Part shown: one piece after another, positions 42,660-53,367 of the stretch | How positions within the stretch are numbered: the first letter of the stretch is position 1 | Layout: every line of letters begins with the position of its first letter | Source of the DNA: Falsirhodobacter xinxiangensis | Lineage (GTDB): Bacteria > Pseudomonadota > Alphaproteobacteria > Rhodobacterales > Rhodobacteraceae | DNA length: 64,000 nt | Assembly: GCF_004959935.1 (NCBI RefSeq) | Contig: NZ_SMYN01000003.1 | Coordinates: 248,001 to 312,000, forward strand | Direction: 5' to 3' | Position numbers and translations under genes: made by a program | Notes under the pieces: generated by a model | Seen by the model: the letters and a program-made list of their open reading frames with translations, nothing else | The model's database searches: none | What the model was told of the DNA's origin: nothing

Positions 42660-44230
42660 GTCGGCTCCAAATCGTCTGGGCTTGCGGGATCTTCGTCCCG
42701 CGCAAGGTCGCGGATCGCCAGCGGAGTATCCTGCGTTTTCGCCAAGGTCCAGCCGATCTGCGTCGATGTTTCCGCAGCGATGCCCGACAGAACCACCTGA
42801 TGCGAGGGGCGGGGCGTGGTCAGCCCGCGTTCCAGATGGCTGGACGGGCGCAGTTCCAGATGGGCGGGGCCTTCGAAGGTCAGGGTCCAGACCTCGCCGC
42901 TGCGCAGGTGCAGGGCGGCGCTGTCGGCACCGGGGTGGTGGATGGGCCGCACATCGGGGTGCAGGTGGAAATGGATGTGGAATCGCGGGGCGTTCAGCCG
43001 GAAGAAGCGCCGCCGTTCGGCCATGGAATGCGCGGCCAGCATATCCTGCCCGACCAGCCGCCGCCCATCGGGCGACAGCAGCAGATCGCGCGTATGGCTC
43101 AGCCCGTGGCTGACGCTCCACCCGTCATGCGAGGCTTGCAGATGCGTGCCTTCGGGCAGGGTCTGGCGGTGGATGCCGTGGACCTTCGCTGTTTCGGTGA
43201 ACATTTCTGCGGGACCGAGGCGCGAGGACGAGTGACCCTCCAGCGCCAGGGTGGAATGGGACGCGGTGGCGCGGCAGGCGCGCGCCCACTCGGGCAGGTC
43301 CTGTCCGGGGCCGCAACTGGTGACGATGGACCTGCGCCCCGATGTCAGCTCGAACGCCAGCGACGAGGCATGGGCCAGCGCGGTGGCGGGCGGCGGGGCA
43401 GTGTCCACGATCACGCTGCTGCGCCCCGCGTGAAGGCGGTGAAAGCCCAGCGCCTGATGCGGCGCGGGATGGCGCGACCGCGCCTCGGCCAGTGCCGAAT
43501 CCAGCCGACCGGGGATGCCCGCGCCGCCGCCATGGAACCGCGCCAGCCGTCCGTCGGAATGGGCAAGGCAGCGCAATTCCCCCACGATGCGCCCGATGGC
43601 GGGGAAATGCGCCTCGTGCCCCGCGTGGCGAAGGGCGGCATCGGCGGTCAGCAGCAGCACCAGCAGGTCCAGCAATTCCTCGGGGTTGCGCGTCCGGGCG
43701 CTGTCGCTCAGCTTCGCCAGCGCATCCGCCTCGATCCCGACGCGGTTCGGCAGACCCTTCAGCGCCAGCGTTCCGGTGATGGACGCGGCAAGCGCCGCGA
43801 TGCGGGGCATCCCCTCGGGCGCCGATTCCCAACGGCGATGAAGGAAGGCGACATGGCGCGAGAGGATCGCGAGCGTGTCAGGAACCGTCTGGCGTGGATC
43901 GGCGAAACCGCCATGGTCCAGCCAGCGCAGCAGCCGCCAGGCCGCCGCTTCGGCTGTCCAGCCGGGCCCGATGCCCCGTCCGAACTGCGCTGCCCAATCG
44001 GTCAGGCGGCGATGCGCAAGCCGCCCCGCAGCTTCGTCTCCGATGGCGGCCAGATGGTCCAGCCATGCGAAATCGTGGCTTTCGGGTGCGGTGCGGCCCA
44101 GCGCCGGATCGCCGGTCCAGCGCCCCTGCGGCATCTGGCGCAGCGCGGTCGCGACCGGCGCATCGCCCGCGCGCTGCGCCTCGATCCGGTCCTTGCGGCT
44201 GCCTAGATGCGCTGCGAGCCAGCCTGCCAT
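42656..44230 (-). CDS. Heparinase II/III-family protein
   Basis: This 524-aa protein resembles the heparinase II/III family. It has an alpha-helical N-terminal half with [20 protein letters not shown], then a beta-rich C-terminus with [25 protein letters not shown]. No signal peptide is visible, unusual for a polysaccharide lyase but standard for this copy in Rhodobacterales. A role in cell-wall or capsule sugar turnover is assumed. It overlaps purH by 4 bases and is 44 bases from rsmB. Confidence 0.85.
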   Translation of the reverse strand: MAGWLAAHLGSRKDRIEAQRAGDAPVATALRQMPQGRWTGDPALGRTAPESHDFAWLDHLAAIGDEAAGRLAHRRLTDWAAQFGRGIGPGWTAEAAAWRLLRWLDHGGFADPRQTVPDTLAILSRHVAFLHRRWESAPEGMPRIAALAASITGTLALKGLPNRVGIEADALAKLSDSARTRNPEELLDLLVLLLTADAALRHAGHEAHFPAIGRIVGELRCLAHSDGRLARFHGGGAGIPGRLDSALAEARSRHPAPHQALGFHRLHAGRSSVIVDTAPPPATALAHASSLAFELTSGRRSIVTSCGPGQDLPEWARACRATASHSTLALEGHSSSRLGPAEMFTETAKVHGIHRQTLPEGTHLQASHDGWSVSHGLSHTRDLLLSPDGRRLVGQDMLAAHSMAERRRFFRLNAPRFHIHFHLHPDVRPIHHPGADSAALHLRSGEVWTLTFEGPAHLELRPSSHLERGLTTPRPSHQVVLSGIAAETSTQIGWTLAKTQDTPLAIRDLARDEDPASPDDLEPT

Positions 44231-44274
44231 ATGCGCCTATCCCCCTGAAGCTGGCCGAGATTAGCCCCGAGCCG

Positions 44275-45498
44275 TCAGCGGGTAAAGCGCGCCATGAAGA
44301 ACCCGTCCATCCCGCCGCGATCCGCCCAGAAATCGGGTCGCAGCCGCAGCCCGCCGCCGGACAGCCAGCGCGGCTCCATCCCCGGCACGGTGGGGGTGTC
44401 CAGCCGAAGGCCGGAATGGCGGGTCAAGGCGGCGGCGATCTGCGCCTCGCCTTCCTCGGGCAGCAGCGAACAGGTGCAGAAGACCAGCCGCCCGCCGGGT
44501 TTCAGCAAACCAAGCGCATGGTCGATCATCTGCGATTGCAACTGCGCCAGCGCCGCAACATCGTCGTCACCCTTGACGAAGGGCAGGTCGGGATGGCGGC
44601 GGATGGTGCCGGTGGCCGAACAAGGCGCATCCAGCAGGATCGCGTCGAAGGGCTCGTCCTGCCAGCCCAGCACATCGGCGGCCACGATCTTCGCGCTCAG
44701 GCCCGTGCGGGTCAGGTTCTCGGCCAGCCGCTCAAGCCGCGGGGCCGAGATGTCCACCGCCGTCACATCCGCCCCCGCCGCCGCCAGCTGCAACGTCTTG
44801 CCGCCCGGCGCGGCGCAAAGGTCGGCGATACGCTCGCCCGGTTTGGGGTCCAGCAGGCGCACGGCCAGCGCGGCGGCGGCGTCCTGCACCCACCAATGCC
44901 CCAAGGCGAAGCCGGGAAGCGCGGACACCTGAGTCGCCGCCACGCGGATGCTGCCGGTAGGCAGAACGGCGCCCTCGGGCAGTTCGGTCGCGCCGGGGCG
45001 GGGCGTCAGGTCGATCGGCGGGGCTTCGGCCTGCACAGCCTCGATCGCCGAGACGATATCGCGGCCATAGGTATGCACCAGCGGTTGACGCAGCCATTTC
45101 GGCAGGCGCTGGGCGGGAAGGCCCGCGAAGGCATCCTCGGGGATCTTGCGCAGGACGGCATTGGCGAATCCGGCCTGATGCGCGGTGCGGCGGTTCGCGC
45201 GCAGCACGCCGACGACGGCATTGACGACGCCGTGCGGCGCGGCGCCCAGCGCGATTTCCGTCACGGCAAGGCGCAGCGCGTCGCGCACGGCGGGCGGCGG
45301 CGCGCGGCGGATATGCGCGGCCAGCACGCGGTCGGCCTGTTCGACATGGCGCAGCGTGGTCGCGGCCAGCCGCTGCGCCCTTGCGCGGTCGGGCGGGGGC
45401 AGGTGGTCCAGCACGGGCAGGGCCTGCGCCAGCAGCGCCCCTTCGGACAGCACCGCGCCCAGAAGGTCGATGGCGGCGGCGCGCACCTCGTCTGTCAT
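44275..45498 (-). CDS. rsmB: RsmB, 16S rRNA (cytosine-967-C5) methyltransferase
   Basis: This 407-aa protein has the NusB-like N-terminal RNA-binding domain (AAIDLLGAVLSEG to about 140) and the SAM-dependent methyltransferase domain with ADLCAAPGGKTLQLAAAG, DAPCSATGTIRRHPD and CTCSLLPEEGE. The two cysteines of PCS and TCS are the catalytic pair. It methylates 16S rRNA. Divergent from the DUF1674 gene. Confidence 0.94.
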   Translation of the reverse strand: MTDEVRAAAIDLLGAVLSEGALLAQALPVLDHLPPPDRARAQRLAATTLRHVEQADRVLAAHIRRAPPPAVRDALRLAVTEIALGAAPHGVVNAVVGVLRANRRTAHQAGFANAVLRKIPEDAFAGLPAQRLPKWLRQPLVHTYGRDIVSAIEAVQAEAPPIDLTPRPGATELPEGAVLPTGSIRVAATQVSALPGFALGHWWVQDAAAALAVRLLDPKPGERIADLCAAPGGKTLQLAAAGADVTAVDISAPRLERLAENLTRTGLSAKIVAADVLGWQDEPFDAILLDAPCSATGTIRRHPDLPFVKGDDDVAALAQLQSQMIDHALGLLKPGGRLVFCTCSLLPEEGEAQIAAALTRHSGLRLDTPTVPGMEPRWLSGGGLRLRPDFWADRGGMDGFFMARFTR

Positions 45499-45566
45499 GG
45501 TCCCTCTCCTTGCGCGATGATCCGGCGGGCGTATATCAACGGAAGCGAAGTCTCAAGGAGAGCGCA

Positions 45567-45734
45567 ATGGACAAGGACCTTCCCCCGGCCGCCCAGCGTG
45601 CCCTGGCCGAAGCCGAGGAACGCCGCCGGACCGCCAAACCGCTGGACCTTCCGACCGAGCTTGGCGGGCGCGACGGCCCCGAGCCGGTGCGGTTCGGGGA
45701 TTACGAGAAGAAGGGCCTCGCGGTCGACTTCTAA
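45567..45734 (+). CDS. DUF1674 / succinate dehydrogenase assembly factor 4-like protein
   Basis: This 55-aa protein has the SdhAF4 signature: [37 protein letters not shown], where GPEP-RFGDYE-KG is the conserved C-terminal core. Homologues help flavinylate or assemble SdhA. The start follows an AAGGAG site. No sdh genes are in the window. Its stop overlaps that of the convergent dapB by 4 bases. Confidence 0.88.
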   Translation: MDKDLPPAAQRALAEAEERRRTAKPLDLPTELGGRDGPEPVRFGDYEKKGLAVDF

Positions 45735-46516
45735 AGCCCCAGCACGTCCAGCATGTCGTATTCGCCCGGTTTCGCGGTCTGGCCCCAGATCGCGGCCTTC
45801 AGCGCGCCGCGCGCGAAGATGGTGCGGTCGGTGGCAAGGTGGCGGATGACGATGCGTTCACCCTCGCCGGCAAAGATCACGTCATGTTCGCCCACGACAT
45901 CGCCGCCGCGAATGGCGGAAAATCCGATATCGCCGCGCGTCCGCGCCCCGGTGATGCCGTCGCGGCCCGAATCCCGCACATCCTTCAGCGCGACGCCCCG
46001 GCCTGCCGCCGCCGCCTCGCCCAGCATCAGCGCGGTGCCCGAGGGGGCATCGACCTTGTGGCGGTGATGCGCCTCGACGATCTCGATATCCCAGTCGGCG
46101 TCCAGCGCCTCGGCCACTTTGCGCGTCAGGCCCAGCAGCAGGTTGACGCCAAGCGACATGTTTCCGGCGCGCACGATCACGGCATGGCGGGCGGCGGCGG
46201 CGATCTTTTGCAGATGCGCCTCCTCCAGCCCGGTGGTGCCGATGACGTGGGTGCAGCGGGCCTGCGCCGCCAGCGCGGCGAATTTGACCGTCGCATCGGG
46301 TGTGGTGAAGTCGATCACCGCCTGCGCCTTCGCGAACGCCTCCAGCGGGTCGTCCGTCACGGTCACGCCGCCGATCTCGCGCCCGATCCAGTCGCTGCCG
46401 GGGCGGTCCACCGCGCCGACCAGCCGCGCCTTGCCCGATTCCTGCACGGTCTTGATCAACATCTGACCCATCCGGCCCGAGGCCCCGGTCACGACGATAC
46501 CCGGCAGTTCTGACAT
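45731..46516 (-). CDS. dapB: DapB, 4-hydroxy-tetrahydrodipicolinate reductase
   Basis: This 261-aa enzyme has [16 protein letters not shown] (NAD(P)H binding), [16 protein letters not shown] and the substrate motif [16 protein letters not shown]. It forms tetrahydrodipicolinate for lysine and peptidoglycan synthesis. It is divergent from rbfA with 69 bases between. Confidence 0.96.
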   Translation of the reverse strand: MSELPGIVVTGASGRMGQMLIKTVQESGKARLVGAVDRPGSDWIGREIGGVTVTDDPLEAFAKAQAVIDFTTPDATVKFAALAAQARCTHVIGTTGLEEAHLQKIAAAARHAVIVRAGNMSLGVNLLLGLTRKVAEALDADWDIEIVEAHHRHKVDAPSGTALMLGEAAAAGRGVALKDVRDSGRDGITGARTRGDIGFSAIRGGDVVGEHDVIFAGEGERIVIRHLATDRTIFARGALKAAIWGQTAKPGEYDMLDVLGL

Positions 46517-46585
46517 GGCACTCTCCTTCTTTCGTGTCCTGTTACGACATTGCGGAAAGGCGCGGAAACCCTTATCTGCCCGGGA

Positions 46586-46999
46586 ATGGCAAAGAACTCT
46601 CACACCACGGGCACCGGCCCTTCGCAACGTCAGCTTCGCGTGGGCGAACTGATCCGCCGCGTCCTCTCGGACGTGCTGAACCGGGCCGAGGTGCACGATC
46701 CCGACCTGAACCGCTTTTCCATTACGGTGGGCGAAGTGCGCATGTCCAACGATCTGAAGATCGCGACGGTGTTCGTGATGCCTTTGGGCGGCGGGGACGT
46801 GGCTGCTGCGATCGAGGCGCTGGCCCGCAACAAGGGCGAGTTGCGCCACCGCATCGCCAAGGAAATGGCGCTGAAATACGCGCCCGACCTGCGGTTCCGC
46901 CCCGACGAGACGTTCGATCGGCTGGACGAGACGCGGCGGCTGTTTTCCGACGAGGCGGTGCGGCGCGACATCGCCAAGGGCGAGGATGATGAAGACTAG
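46586..46999 (+). CDS. rbfA: RbfA, 30S ribosome-binding factor A
   Basis: This 137-aa protein has the KH-like RbfA fold: [22 protein letters not shown], then [20 protein letters not shown] and [25 protein letters not shown]. It helps mature 16S rRNA during 30S assembly. The preferred start is the ATG after CCCGGGA; the acidic C-terminal end overlaps the next gene by 14 bases. truB follows, as in other bacteria. Confidence 0.95.
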   Translation: MAKNSHTTGTGPSQRQLRVGELIRRVLSDVLNRAEVHDPDLNRFSITVGEVRMSNDLKIATVFVMPLGGGDVAAAIEALARNKGELRHRIAKEMALKYAPDLRFRPDETFDRLDETRRLFSDEAVRRDIAKGEDDED

Positions 47000-47726
47000 G
47001 CTTCTTGCCGCCCTGCTGTTTCTTGTCGGCGCGCCCGCTTGGGCCGGATGCCGCGAGGTCACGTTCGAGGGGCAGGAATACACCGTTTGCGAAGTGCAGG
47101 CGGGCGAGGATCTGCGAATCTTCCAGAATGGCCCGGAGGGAAAGCCTTTCGGCGCATTTTCCGCCATCAACCGCAACCTTGACGGCAAGCGGCTGGGTTT
47201 TGCGATGAATGCCGGGATGTATCACCCCGACCGCCGCCCGGTGGGCCTTCTGATCGTCGATGGCGTGATGGAGAAGGACCTCGTCGTCGGGGAAAGCTGG
47301 GGCAATTTCGGAATGGAGCCGAACGGCGTCTTCTGCATCGGCGACGGGTTCAGCGTGATCGAGACGCGGGCCTATCAGGCCGATCCGCCCGAATGCCGCT
47401 ATGCCACGCAGTCGGGGCCGATGCTGGTGATCGACGGCGAATTGCATCCGCGCTTTCTGGCCGACAGCGATTCGCGCTACATTCGCAACGGCGTGGGGGT
47501 CAGTGCGGACGGTCGGACCGCCTATTTCGCGATCAGCTCGGACGACGTGACCTTTTACGAATTCGCGCGGCTGTTCCAGGATCATCTTGGCACGCCGGAC
47601 GCGCTGTATTTCGACGGTTCGATATCGCGCCTGCATGCGCCGGAGATGGGGCGTGACGATATCGGCTTTCCGCTGGGTCCCATCGTCGGGACGGTAGTCG
47701 CTCCGGAGGGGCGCGACGATGGTTGA
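46986..47726 (+). CDS. Phosphodiester glycosidase-family protein (NAGPA/DUF2233 type)
   Basis: This 246-aa protein has a signal peptide (about 1-20, ending AWA-G) and the family core [64 protein letters not shown]. Members remove GlcNAc phosphodiester groups in vertebrates; bacterial roles are unknown and probably periplasmic. It overlaps rbfA by 14 bases, so it is read from the same transcript. The second ATG of the ATGATG is also possible as start. Confidence 0.88.
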   Translation: MMKTRLLAALLFLVGAPAWAGCREVTFEGQEYTVCEVQAGEDLRIFQNGPEGKPFGAFSAINRNLDGKRLGFAMNAGMYHPDRRPVGLLIVDGVMEKDLVVGESWGNFGMEPNGVFCIGDGFSVIETRAYQADPPECRYATQSGPMLVIDGELHPRFLADSDSRYIRNGVGVSADGRTAYFAISSDDVTFYEFARLFQDHLGTPDALYFDGSISRLHAPEMGRDDIGFPLGPIVGTVVAPEGRDDG

Positions 47727-47776
47727 CCAACAGCCCGCGGGGCAGTAGCACGCGGCCTTTGGTTTCTGGGGGCATC

Positions 47777-48682
47777 ATGGGACGCAAGCGCAAGGGCCGG
47801 GTCGTATCGGGCTGGCTGGTGGTGGACAAGCCCGCCGGGATCACATCGACATCCGTGGTGAACAAGGTCCGCTGGGCCTTCGGCGCGCAGAAGGCGGGCC
47901 ATGCGGGCACGCTGGACCCGGCGGCGACCGGCGTTCTGGCCGTGGCGCTGGGCGAGGCGACGAAGACCGTGCCCTACATCACCGATGCGCTGAAATGCTA
48001 CCGCTTCATGGTGCGGTTGGGGCAGGCGACCAACACCGACGATGCCGAAGGGACGGTGATCGCCAGCAGCGACGCGCGGCCTTCGGATGATGACATCGCC
48101 AAGGCGCTGGCCCCGTTCCGCGGCGACATCATGCAGGTCCCGCCGCAGTTTTCCGCCGTGAAGGTGAATGGCGAGCGTGCCTATGACATCGCCCGCGCGG
48201 GCGAGGAAATGGATCTGGCCGCCCGCCCGTTGTTCGTCGAAAGCCTGATCGTGCTGTCGCGCCCCGATGCGGACCATGTCGAGCTGGAGATGGTCTGCGG
48301 CAAGGGCGGCTATGTCCGCTCCATCGCCCGCGATCTGGGGGCGGCGCTTGGCTGTCACGGGCATGTGCTTTGGCTGCGCCGGACATGGTCGGGGCCCTTC
48401 GTGGCCGAGGGTGGGATCTCTATCGAGGAGATCGACCGCATGGCCAAGACCGAGGAACTGGACACGCATCTGAAGCCGCTGGAGATGGGTCTGGCCGATT
48501 TGCCGGAATTGCAGGCGACGCCCGAAGGTGCGGCAAAGCTGAAGAACGGCAATCCCGGCATGGTGCTGACCGGCGCCGATTACGGTGACGAGGCGTGGGC
48601 CTCCTATCAGGGCCGCGCGGTGGCGGTCGGCGTCTATAAGGGCGGCGAGTTGCATCCCAGCCGCGTCTTCGTCAGCGAATGA
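47777..48682 (+). CDS. truB: TruB, tRNA pseudouridine-55 synthase
   Basis: This 301-aa enzyme has the KPAGITST motif, then [22 protein letters not shown] with the catalytic aspartate in GTLDP, and the TruB C-terminal extension after [15 protein letters not shown]. It makes pseudouridine 55 in tRNA T-loops. rbfA-truB linkage is conventional. The start at the ATG before [12 protein letters not shown] follows a GGGGG site. It overlaps the DUF1643 gene by 4 bases. Confidence 0.95.
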   Translation: MGRKRKGRVVSGWLVVDKPAGITSTSVVNKVRWAFGAQKAGHAGTLDPAATGVLAVALGEATKTVPYITDALKCYRFMVRLGQATNTDDAEGTVIASSDARPSDDDIAKALAPFRGDIMQVPPQFSAVKVNGERAYDIARAGEEMDLAARPLFVESLIVLSRPDADHVELEMVCGKGGYVRSIARDLGAALGCHGHVLWLRRTWSGPFVAEGGISIEEIDRMAKTEELDTHLKPLEMGLADLPELQATPEGAAKLKNGNPGMVLTGADYGDEAWASYQGRAVAVGVYKGGELHPSRVFVSE

Positions 48683-49188
48683 TCGAACGCACCCATATCA
48701 AGGGCGATGCGCCCTCGACCGCCGTCTATTCGGATTGCGAGCGGTATCGTTTCCTTTTGACCCGCACATGGGATGCGGGCGGCAAACGCGCGCTGTTCGT
48801 GATGCTGAACCCGTCCACCGCGACGGAATACCAGAACGACCCCACCGTCGAACGGTGCGAGCGGCGCGCGCGGACGCTGGGCTTCGGCGCGTTCCGGGTG
48901 TGCAACATCTTTGCGTGGCGTGACACCGACCCCAAGAAGATGCGCGCCGCCGCCGATCCGGTGGGCGATTACAACGATACCGCCATCGTCGAAAGCGCGC
49001 CTTGGGCCGACACCATCGTCTGCGCATGGGGCACGCATGGCGCGTTCCTGAACCGCGGCGCGCATGTGGAGGCGCTGCTGCGCGAGACGGGCCTGCCGCT
49101 GCACCATCTGGGCCTGTCGGCAGGGGGGCATCCAAAGCACCCGCTTTACATCGGATATGCTGTTCAGCCGGTGCTCTGGACCATCTGA
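48679..49188 (+). CDS. DUF1643 protein
   Basis: This 169-aa protein matches the DUF1643 pattern: [27 protein letters not shown], then [28 protein letters not shown] and [17 protein letters not shown]. The family has no assigned function; it is usually a single-domain cytoplasmic protein. It is coupled to truB by a 4-base overlap. Its C-terminal 25 bases overlap the convergent PAQR gene. Confidence 0.88.
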   Translation: MIERTHIKGDAPSTAVYSDCERYRFLLTRTWDAGGKRALFVMLNPSTATEYQNDPTVERCERRARTLGFGAFRVCNIFAWRDTDPKKMRAAADPVGDYNDTAIVESAPWADTIVCAWGTHGAFLNRGAHVEALLRETGLPLHHLGLSAGGHPKHPLYIGYAVQPVLWTI

Positions 49189-49820
49189 ACGGTGACGGCG
49201 GCATAGAAGGTGCCGCTGGCGACCAGCACGAACACATGCCAGATCGTGCGGTGGAACGGCATCATGTGCCGCAGATAGAACAGCGTCCCCGTGGTATAGG
49301 TCAGCCCGCCCAGGCACACCAGCGCCAGCACCGGCCCCGACATCTGCGCAAAGATCGGCCAGCCGAGGCCCACCCCGACCCAGCCCATCGCGATGTAAAG
49401 GCCAAAGCCGAACCATTCGAAACGGTGCGGGGCGACGACCTTCAGCACGACGCCCGTCAGTGCCGCCGCCCAAAGCGCGACGATCAGCCAGATACCGGTT
49501 CCCGCCAGCATGATGAAGGCGGTGAAGGTGCCCGCGATCTTGATATAGATCGCCGAATGGTCCAGCCGCCGCAGCACCCCGTTCCAGCCCGGCACCGACA
49601 GCATGTTATAGGCGGCCGAGCAGCCCATGCAGGCGATCAGCGCCGCACCATAGATCGCGATACCGGCAATCGCGTGCGGCCCCGGCGCGCGCGTGGCGGT
49701 CAGGGTGATCAGCACCGGCACCGCCATCAGGGCCAGTGCGGTGCCGATCACATGGACTGCGGCATCGCTGATCCGCTCGGGGCGGGTATAGAGGGTCCGC
49801 TTGCGTGTGGGTTCGTTCAT
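49164..49820 (-). CDS. Hemolysin III / PAQR-family membrane protein
   Basis: This 218-aa protein has seven hydrophobic segments. It carries the conserved SAAYNMLSVPGWNGVLRRLDHSAIYIKIAGTFTA and the HMMPFHRTIWHVFVLVAS pattern, whose histidines and aspartate form the PAQR metal site. Bacterial YqfA/HlyIII homologues affect membrane lipids or fluidity; true hemolytic activity is doubtful. It is divergent from ilvD with 126 bases between. Confidence 0.9.
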   Translation of the reverse strand: MNEPTRKRTLYTRPERISDAAVHVIGTALALMAVPVLITLTATRAPGPHAIAGIAIYGAALIACMGCSAAYNMLSVPGWNGVLRRLDHSAIYIKIAGTFTAFIMLAGTGIWLIVALWAAALTGVVLKVVAPHRFEWFGFGLYIAMGWVGVGLGWPIFAQMSGPVLALVCLGGLTYTTGTLFYLRHMMPFHRTIWHVFVLVASGTFYAAVTVQMVQSTG

Positions 49821-49946
49821 GGGATCAAACTATGCGTCCGAATTGATTCCGTAAATTGACGATGTGGCGAGCAATAAAACTACGTCTTGCCCCTCCCGAT
49901 CTTGCGGATTATGCCAAGCCCCAGCCAGAGAGCCGGAGGGATTCCC

Positions 49947-51680
49947 ATGCAGAACTCGCGTTTCGACAAGTCGAAGCTGCCCAGCCGCCACGTGACCGAA
50001 GGGCCGTCGCGCGCCCCGCACCGCAGCTATTTCTATGCCATGGGGATTTCCGAGGAAGAGATTCACCAGCCCTGGGTCGGCGTCGCCACCTGCTGGAACG
50101 AGGCCGCGCCCTGCAACATCGCGCTGAACCGTCAGGCGCAGTCGGTGAAGATGGGCGTGAAGAAGGGTGGCGGCACGCCGCGCGAATTCACCACCATCAC
50201 CGTGACCGACGGCATTGCCATGGGGCATGAGGGGATGCGGTCCTCGCTCGCCTCGCGCGATGCGATCGCCGACACGGTGGAACTGACCATGCGCGGGCAT
50301 TGCTATGACGCGCTGGTTGGTCTTGCGGGCTGCGACAAGTCGCTGCCGGGGATGATGATGGCGATGGTGCGGCTGAACGTGCCGTCGGTCTTCGTCTATG
50401 GCGGGTCGATCCTGCCGGGCAAGCTGAACGGCAAGGATGTCGTGGTGCAGGACGTGTTCGAGGCCGTGGGCAAACACGCCGCCGGCACCATGTCGGATGC
50501 CGAGTTGCAGATCCTCGAACGTGTGGCCTGTCCTTCGGCGGGCGCGTGTGGCGGGCAATATACCGCGAACACGATGGCTTGCGTGTCCGAGGCCATCGGT
50601 CTGGCGCTGCTGAACTCGTCCGGCGCGCCCGCGCCTTACGAATCGCGCGACCAGTATGGCGATTTCTCGGGTCAGGCGGTGATGCACCTGATCGAGAAGA
50701 ACATCCGCGCTCGTGACGTGGTGACCCGCAAGGCGCTGGAGAATGCGGCGCGCGTCGTCGCATGCACCGGCGGTTCGACCAATGGCGGTCTGCACCTGCC
50801 CGCCATCGCGCACGAGGCGGGGATCGAGTTCGACCTGTTCGACGTCTGCGACATCTTCCGCGACACGCCCTATTTCGTGAACCTGCGTCCGGGCGGCGAT
50901 TATGTCGCCAAGGACCTGTTCGAGGCGGGCGGCGTGCCGGTCGTCATGAAGGAACTGGCCCGCGCCGGTCTGCTGCATCTGGACTGCCTGACCGCCTCGG
51001 GCGAGGAGCTGGGTGACGCGCTTGGCCGCATCACGCATGAGCCGGACGGCAAGGTCATCCACTTCATCGACAAGCCGATCACCAAGACCGGCGGCGTCGT
51101 CGGGCTGAAGGGCAACCTCGCCCCCGAAGGCGCGATCGTGAAGGTCGCCGGGATGTCCGAGGCCGAGCAGGTCTTCAAAGGCCCCGCTCGCGTGTTCGAA
51201 TGCGAGGAGGAGGCGTTCGAGGCCGTCCAGCGCCGCGAGTATAAAGAAGGTGACGTGATCGTCATCCGCAACGAAGGCCCCGCAGGCGGGCCGGGGATGC
51301 GCGAGATGCTGTCCACCACCGCCGCGCTGTCGGGGCAGGGGATGGGCAAGAAGGTCGCGCTGATCACCGACGGGCGCTTCTCGGGCGCGACGCGCGGGTT
51401 CTGCGTCGGCCATGTCGGCCCGGAATCGGCGCATGGCGGGCCGATCGCGCTGCTGCAGGACGGCGATATGATCACGCTGAACGCGGTCACGGGGGAGTTG
51501 TCGGTCGATCTGACCGATGCGGAATTGGACGCCCGCCGTCAGGCGTGGAAAGGCCCGAAGCCGACCGAATACGAATCCGGCGCGCTTTGGAAATACGCGC
51601 GGCTGGTCGGCGGTGCGCGGTTCGGAGCGACCACCCATCCCGGCGCCAAGGCCGAGAAGCATGTCTATATGGACCAGTAA
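49947..51680 (+). CDS. ilvD: IlvD, dihydroxy-acid dehydratase
   Basis: This 577-aa enzyme has cysteines in [12 protein letters not shown] (C49, C56), GCDKSLPG (C129) and [18 protein letters not shown] (around 195-207), the iron-sulfur ligand regions of IlvD/Edd. Its C-terminus has [21 protein letters not shown]. It dehydrates dihydroxy acids in the last common step of valine, leucine and isoleucine synthesis. The ATG follows CCGGAGGGA. The three conserved cysteines fit the [2Fe-2S] class, though I cannot exclude the other. The next gene starts 20 bases before its end. Confidence 0.94.
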   Translation: MQNSRFDKSKLPSRHVTEGPSRAPHRSYFYAMGISEEEIHQPWVGVATCWNEAAPCNIALNRQAQSVKMGVKKGGGTPREFTTITVTDGIAMGHEGMRSSLASRDAIADTVELTMRGHCYDALVGLAGCDKSLPGMMMAMVRLNVPSVFVYGGSILPGKLNGKDVVVQDVFEAVGKHAAGTMSDAELQILERVACPSAGACGGQYTANTMACVSEAIGLALLNSSGAPAPYESRDQYGDFSGQAVMHLIEKNIRARDVVTRKALENAARVVACTGGSTNGGLHLPAIAHEAGIEFDLFDVCDIFRDTPYFVNLRPGGDYVAKDLFEAGGVPVVMKELARAGLLHLDCLTASGEELGDALGRITHEPDGKVIHFIDKPITKTGGVVGLKGNLAPEGAIVKVAGMSEAEQVFKGPARVFECEEEAFEAVQRREYKEGDVIVIRNEGPAGGPGMREMLSTTAALSGQGMGKKVALITDGRFSGATRGFCVGHVGPESAHGGPIALLQDGDMITLNAVTGELSVDLTDAELDARRQAWKGPKPTEYESGALWKYARLVGGARFGATTHPGAKAEKHVYMDQ

Positions 51681-52134
51681 GGTCCTTGCGCTGGCCCTGC
51701 TGCTGCCTGTCCCGGCGGCGGCAGAGGCGCTGCGCATCGCGCCGCCCGCCGGATATTGCGCGGGCGATCCCGGCGCGATGACCGTGCTGCGTCCCTGCGA
51801 AGGGACCGGCGCAATGCTGACCGTGATGGCGGGGGCCGAGGGCAGCGCCTCGGCGCTGGCCGATCAGGGGGCGGTTGCCCGGTGGTTCCAGACCGATGCG
51901 GGCCGCGCCGCCCTGTCGCGCCGGGGCCGTGCGCGCGATGTGACGGTGCGCGAATTGCGGGGGCGGGGCGATGCGCTTCTGATCCGCATCGCCGATGCCG
52001 GAACGCGCGACGAAAGCTGGCGCGTGCTGGTGCCCTTGGCCGGGCGCATGGTCACGCTGACCGCCAGCGGCGGGCAATCCCGCGAATTGGCGGAAAAATT
52101 CTTGGACGGAATGCGCGCCGCCAATCGCCCTTGA
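51661..52134 (+). CDS. Secreted protein of unknown function
   Basis: I do not recognise this 157-aa protein. It starts with a signal peptide ([14 protein letters not shown], residues about 9-22), followed by a soluble part with two cysteines (C32 and C43, in AGYCAGDPG and LRPCEGTG), probably a disulfide. The C-terminal half has [17 protein letters not shown]. It overlaps the end of ilvD by 20 bases and so may be cotranscribed; the ATG gives a clean signal peptide. Confidence 0.65.
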   Translation: MSIWTSKVLALALLLPVPAAAEALRIAPPAGYCAGDPGAMTVLRPCEGTGAMLTVMAGAEGSASALADQGAVARWFQTDAGRAALSRRGRARDVTVRELRGRGDALLIRIADAGTRDESWRVLVPLAGRMVTLTASGGQSRELAEKFLDGMRAANRP

Positions 52135-52209
52135 ACCCAGATCAACCGTTGCGCGAGTGTCGCGGAGGCGCGAAACTGCGAATCGCGTGGATCGGATAAG
52201 GGGTGTGCC

Positions 52210-52968
52210 TTGGCGGACAATCGTGGCGGAATGATCGATGGCTTGCTGCACCAGCGGATCATGAACCGCTGGACGCGCGACGCCGACCATGCCGATGCCA
52301 TGGGGTTGCCGCGCCTGCGGCTTCTGCGCCGCCGCGCCCGCACGCTTCGGGCGCAGCTTGATCGCTTGCTGATGGCCGCCGAACCCCGGTTGCAGGAGGC
52401 GCCCGCGATCCGCCGCCCGCTTGGCACCGACTGGGCCTGGCGCCCGCCGCTTTGGACGGCGCCGGTGTCGCAGCCGGGGCTGGTCCGCTCCAGCCGGGCG
52501 CAGCTGGACGGCATGACGGCGGTGTTCCACGATTGCCGCCTGTGCGAAACGGGGGCGCGTCAGGTCCGCAACGGCCGCGCCGCCGACTCCGCGCCCTTTG
52601 GATTGCAGATGGACATCTTCGCATTCGAGGGCAGCTTTCTGTCCGTCGCGCTGGATCTGCCGCCCGAATCCGTGCGTGGTTTGCGGCGCAAGCATCTGAT
52701 CGTGCTGCGCGCCCGGTTGGAGGTGGAGCGTCCGCTGCGCATCTTTGCCCGCTTGAACGTCCGCCACGGACCGAATACCGAACAGCTGACATGCGCCCTG
52801 CCGATGGGCGTCGATGAGGCGGTGGCGGAATTCGACCTCACCTCGACCAAGCTGAACGAGGCAAGGGCCGAAAAGATGTGGGTGGACCTGATATTCGAAC
52901 AGCCGCAGATGAACCAGATCGTGCTGCGCGACCTGACCATGGTGCGCCGCCCGCGTGCGGAGTTCTGA
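52210..52968 (+). CDS. DUF6478-like protein of unknown function
   Basis: This 252-aa soluble protein has a basic N-terminal helical region (RRRARTLRAQLDRLL) and then DWAWRPPLWTAPVSQPGLVRS, followed by LQMDIFAFEGSFLSVALDLP and a beta-rich C-terminus. I associate it with DUF6478 of Rhodobacterales but the function is unknown. The start is a TTG with a good AAGGGG site six bases upstream; the ATG at 52231 is an alternative. One base separates it from the next gene. Confidence 0.7.
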   Translation: MADNRGGMIDGLLHQRIMNRWTRDADHADAMGLPRLRLLRRRARTLRAQLDRLLMAAEPRLQEAPAIRRPLGTDWAWRPPLWTAPVSQPGLVRSSRAQLDGMTAVFHDCRLCETGARQVRNGRAADSAPFGLQMDIFAFEGSFLSVALDLPPESVRGLRRKHLIVLRARLEVERPLRIFARLNVRHGPNTEQLTCALPMGVDEAVAEFDLTSTKLNEARAEKMWVDLIFEQPQMNQIVLRDLTMVRRPRAEF

Positions 52969-52969
52969 G

Positions 52970-53329
52970 ATGGCGACCCTGATCCGCGAAGGCATCCGCG
53001 CCGGCGTCTGGCAAGGCGTGCTGAAGGACAGCGACGTGGCCGAGGTGGAGGTGCTGCACCAGGGCGAGCCGTTGCCCGAAGTGGCGCTGACGCGCGGCGC
53101 GGCGGGCGAGCAGACGGTGCAGGTTCCGATCCCGCGCGAGTTGCTGGAGGACGGCATCCAGACCTTCGTGATCCGCGATGCCGCGCGGGGGACCACCTTG
53201 GGTCATTTCAGCATCGCGACCGGCGGTGCGAACGAAGACGACCTGCGCGCCGAGGTGGACCTTTTGCGCGCGGAACTGGACCTGCTGAAACGCGCCTTCC
53301 GCCGCCACTGCCTTGAAACCGGCGGTTGA
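52970..53329 (+). CDS. Small protein of unknown function with C-terminal coiled coil
   Basis: This 119-aa protein has a beta-rich body (IREGIRAGVWQGVL to HFSIATGG) and a short C-terminal coiled coil (EVDLLRAELDLLKRAFRRH, about 95-113). I do not recognise a family. It begins one base after the DUF6478-like gene and the two likely work together; the coiled coil suggests oligomerisation. RNase R follows after 38 bases. Confidence 0.65.
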   Translation: MATLIREGIRAGVWQGVLKDSDVAEVEVLHQGEPLPEVALTRGAAGEQTVQVPIPRELLEDGIQTFVIRDAARGTTLGHFSIATGGANEDDLRAEVDLLRAELDLLKRAFRRHCLETGG

Positions 53330-53367
53330 CGCTGGTTCGGCATCGCCCTTCGTGATAGGCGCTGGAC

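Noticed and set aside
49821-49946. Attenuator or riboswitch in front of ilvD
   Set aside because: I found no leader peptide with branched-chain codons, no terminator/antiterminator pair and no T-box-like sequence.
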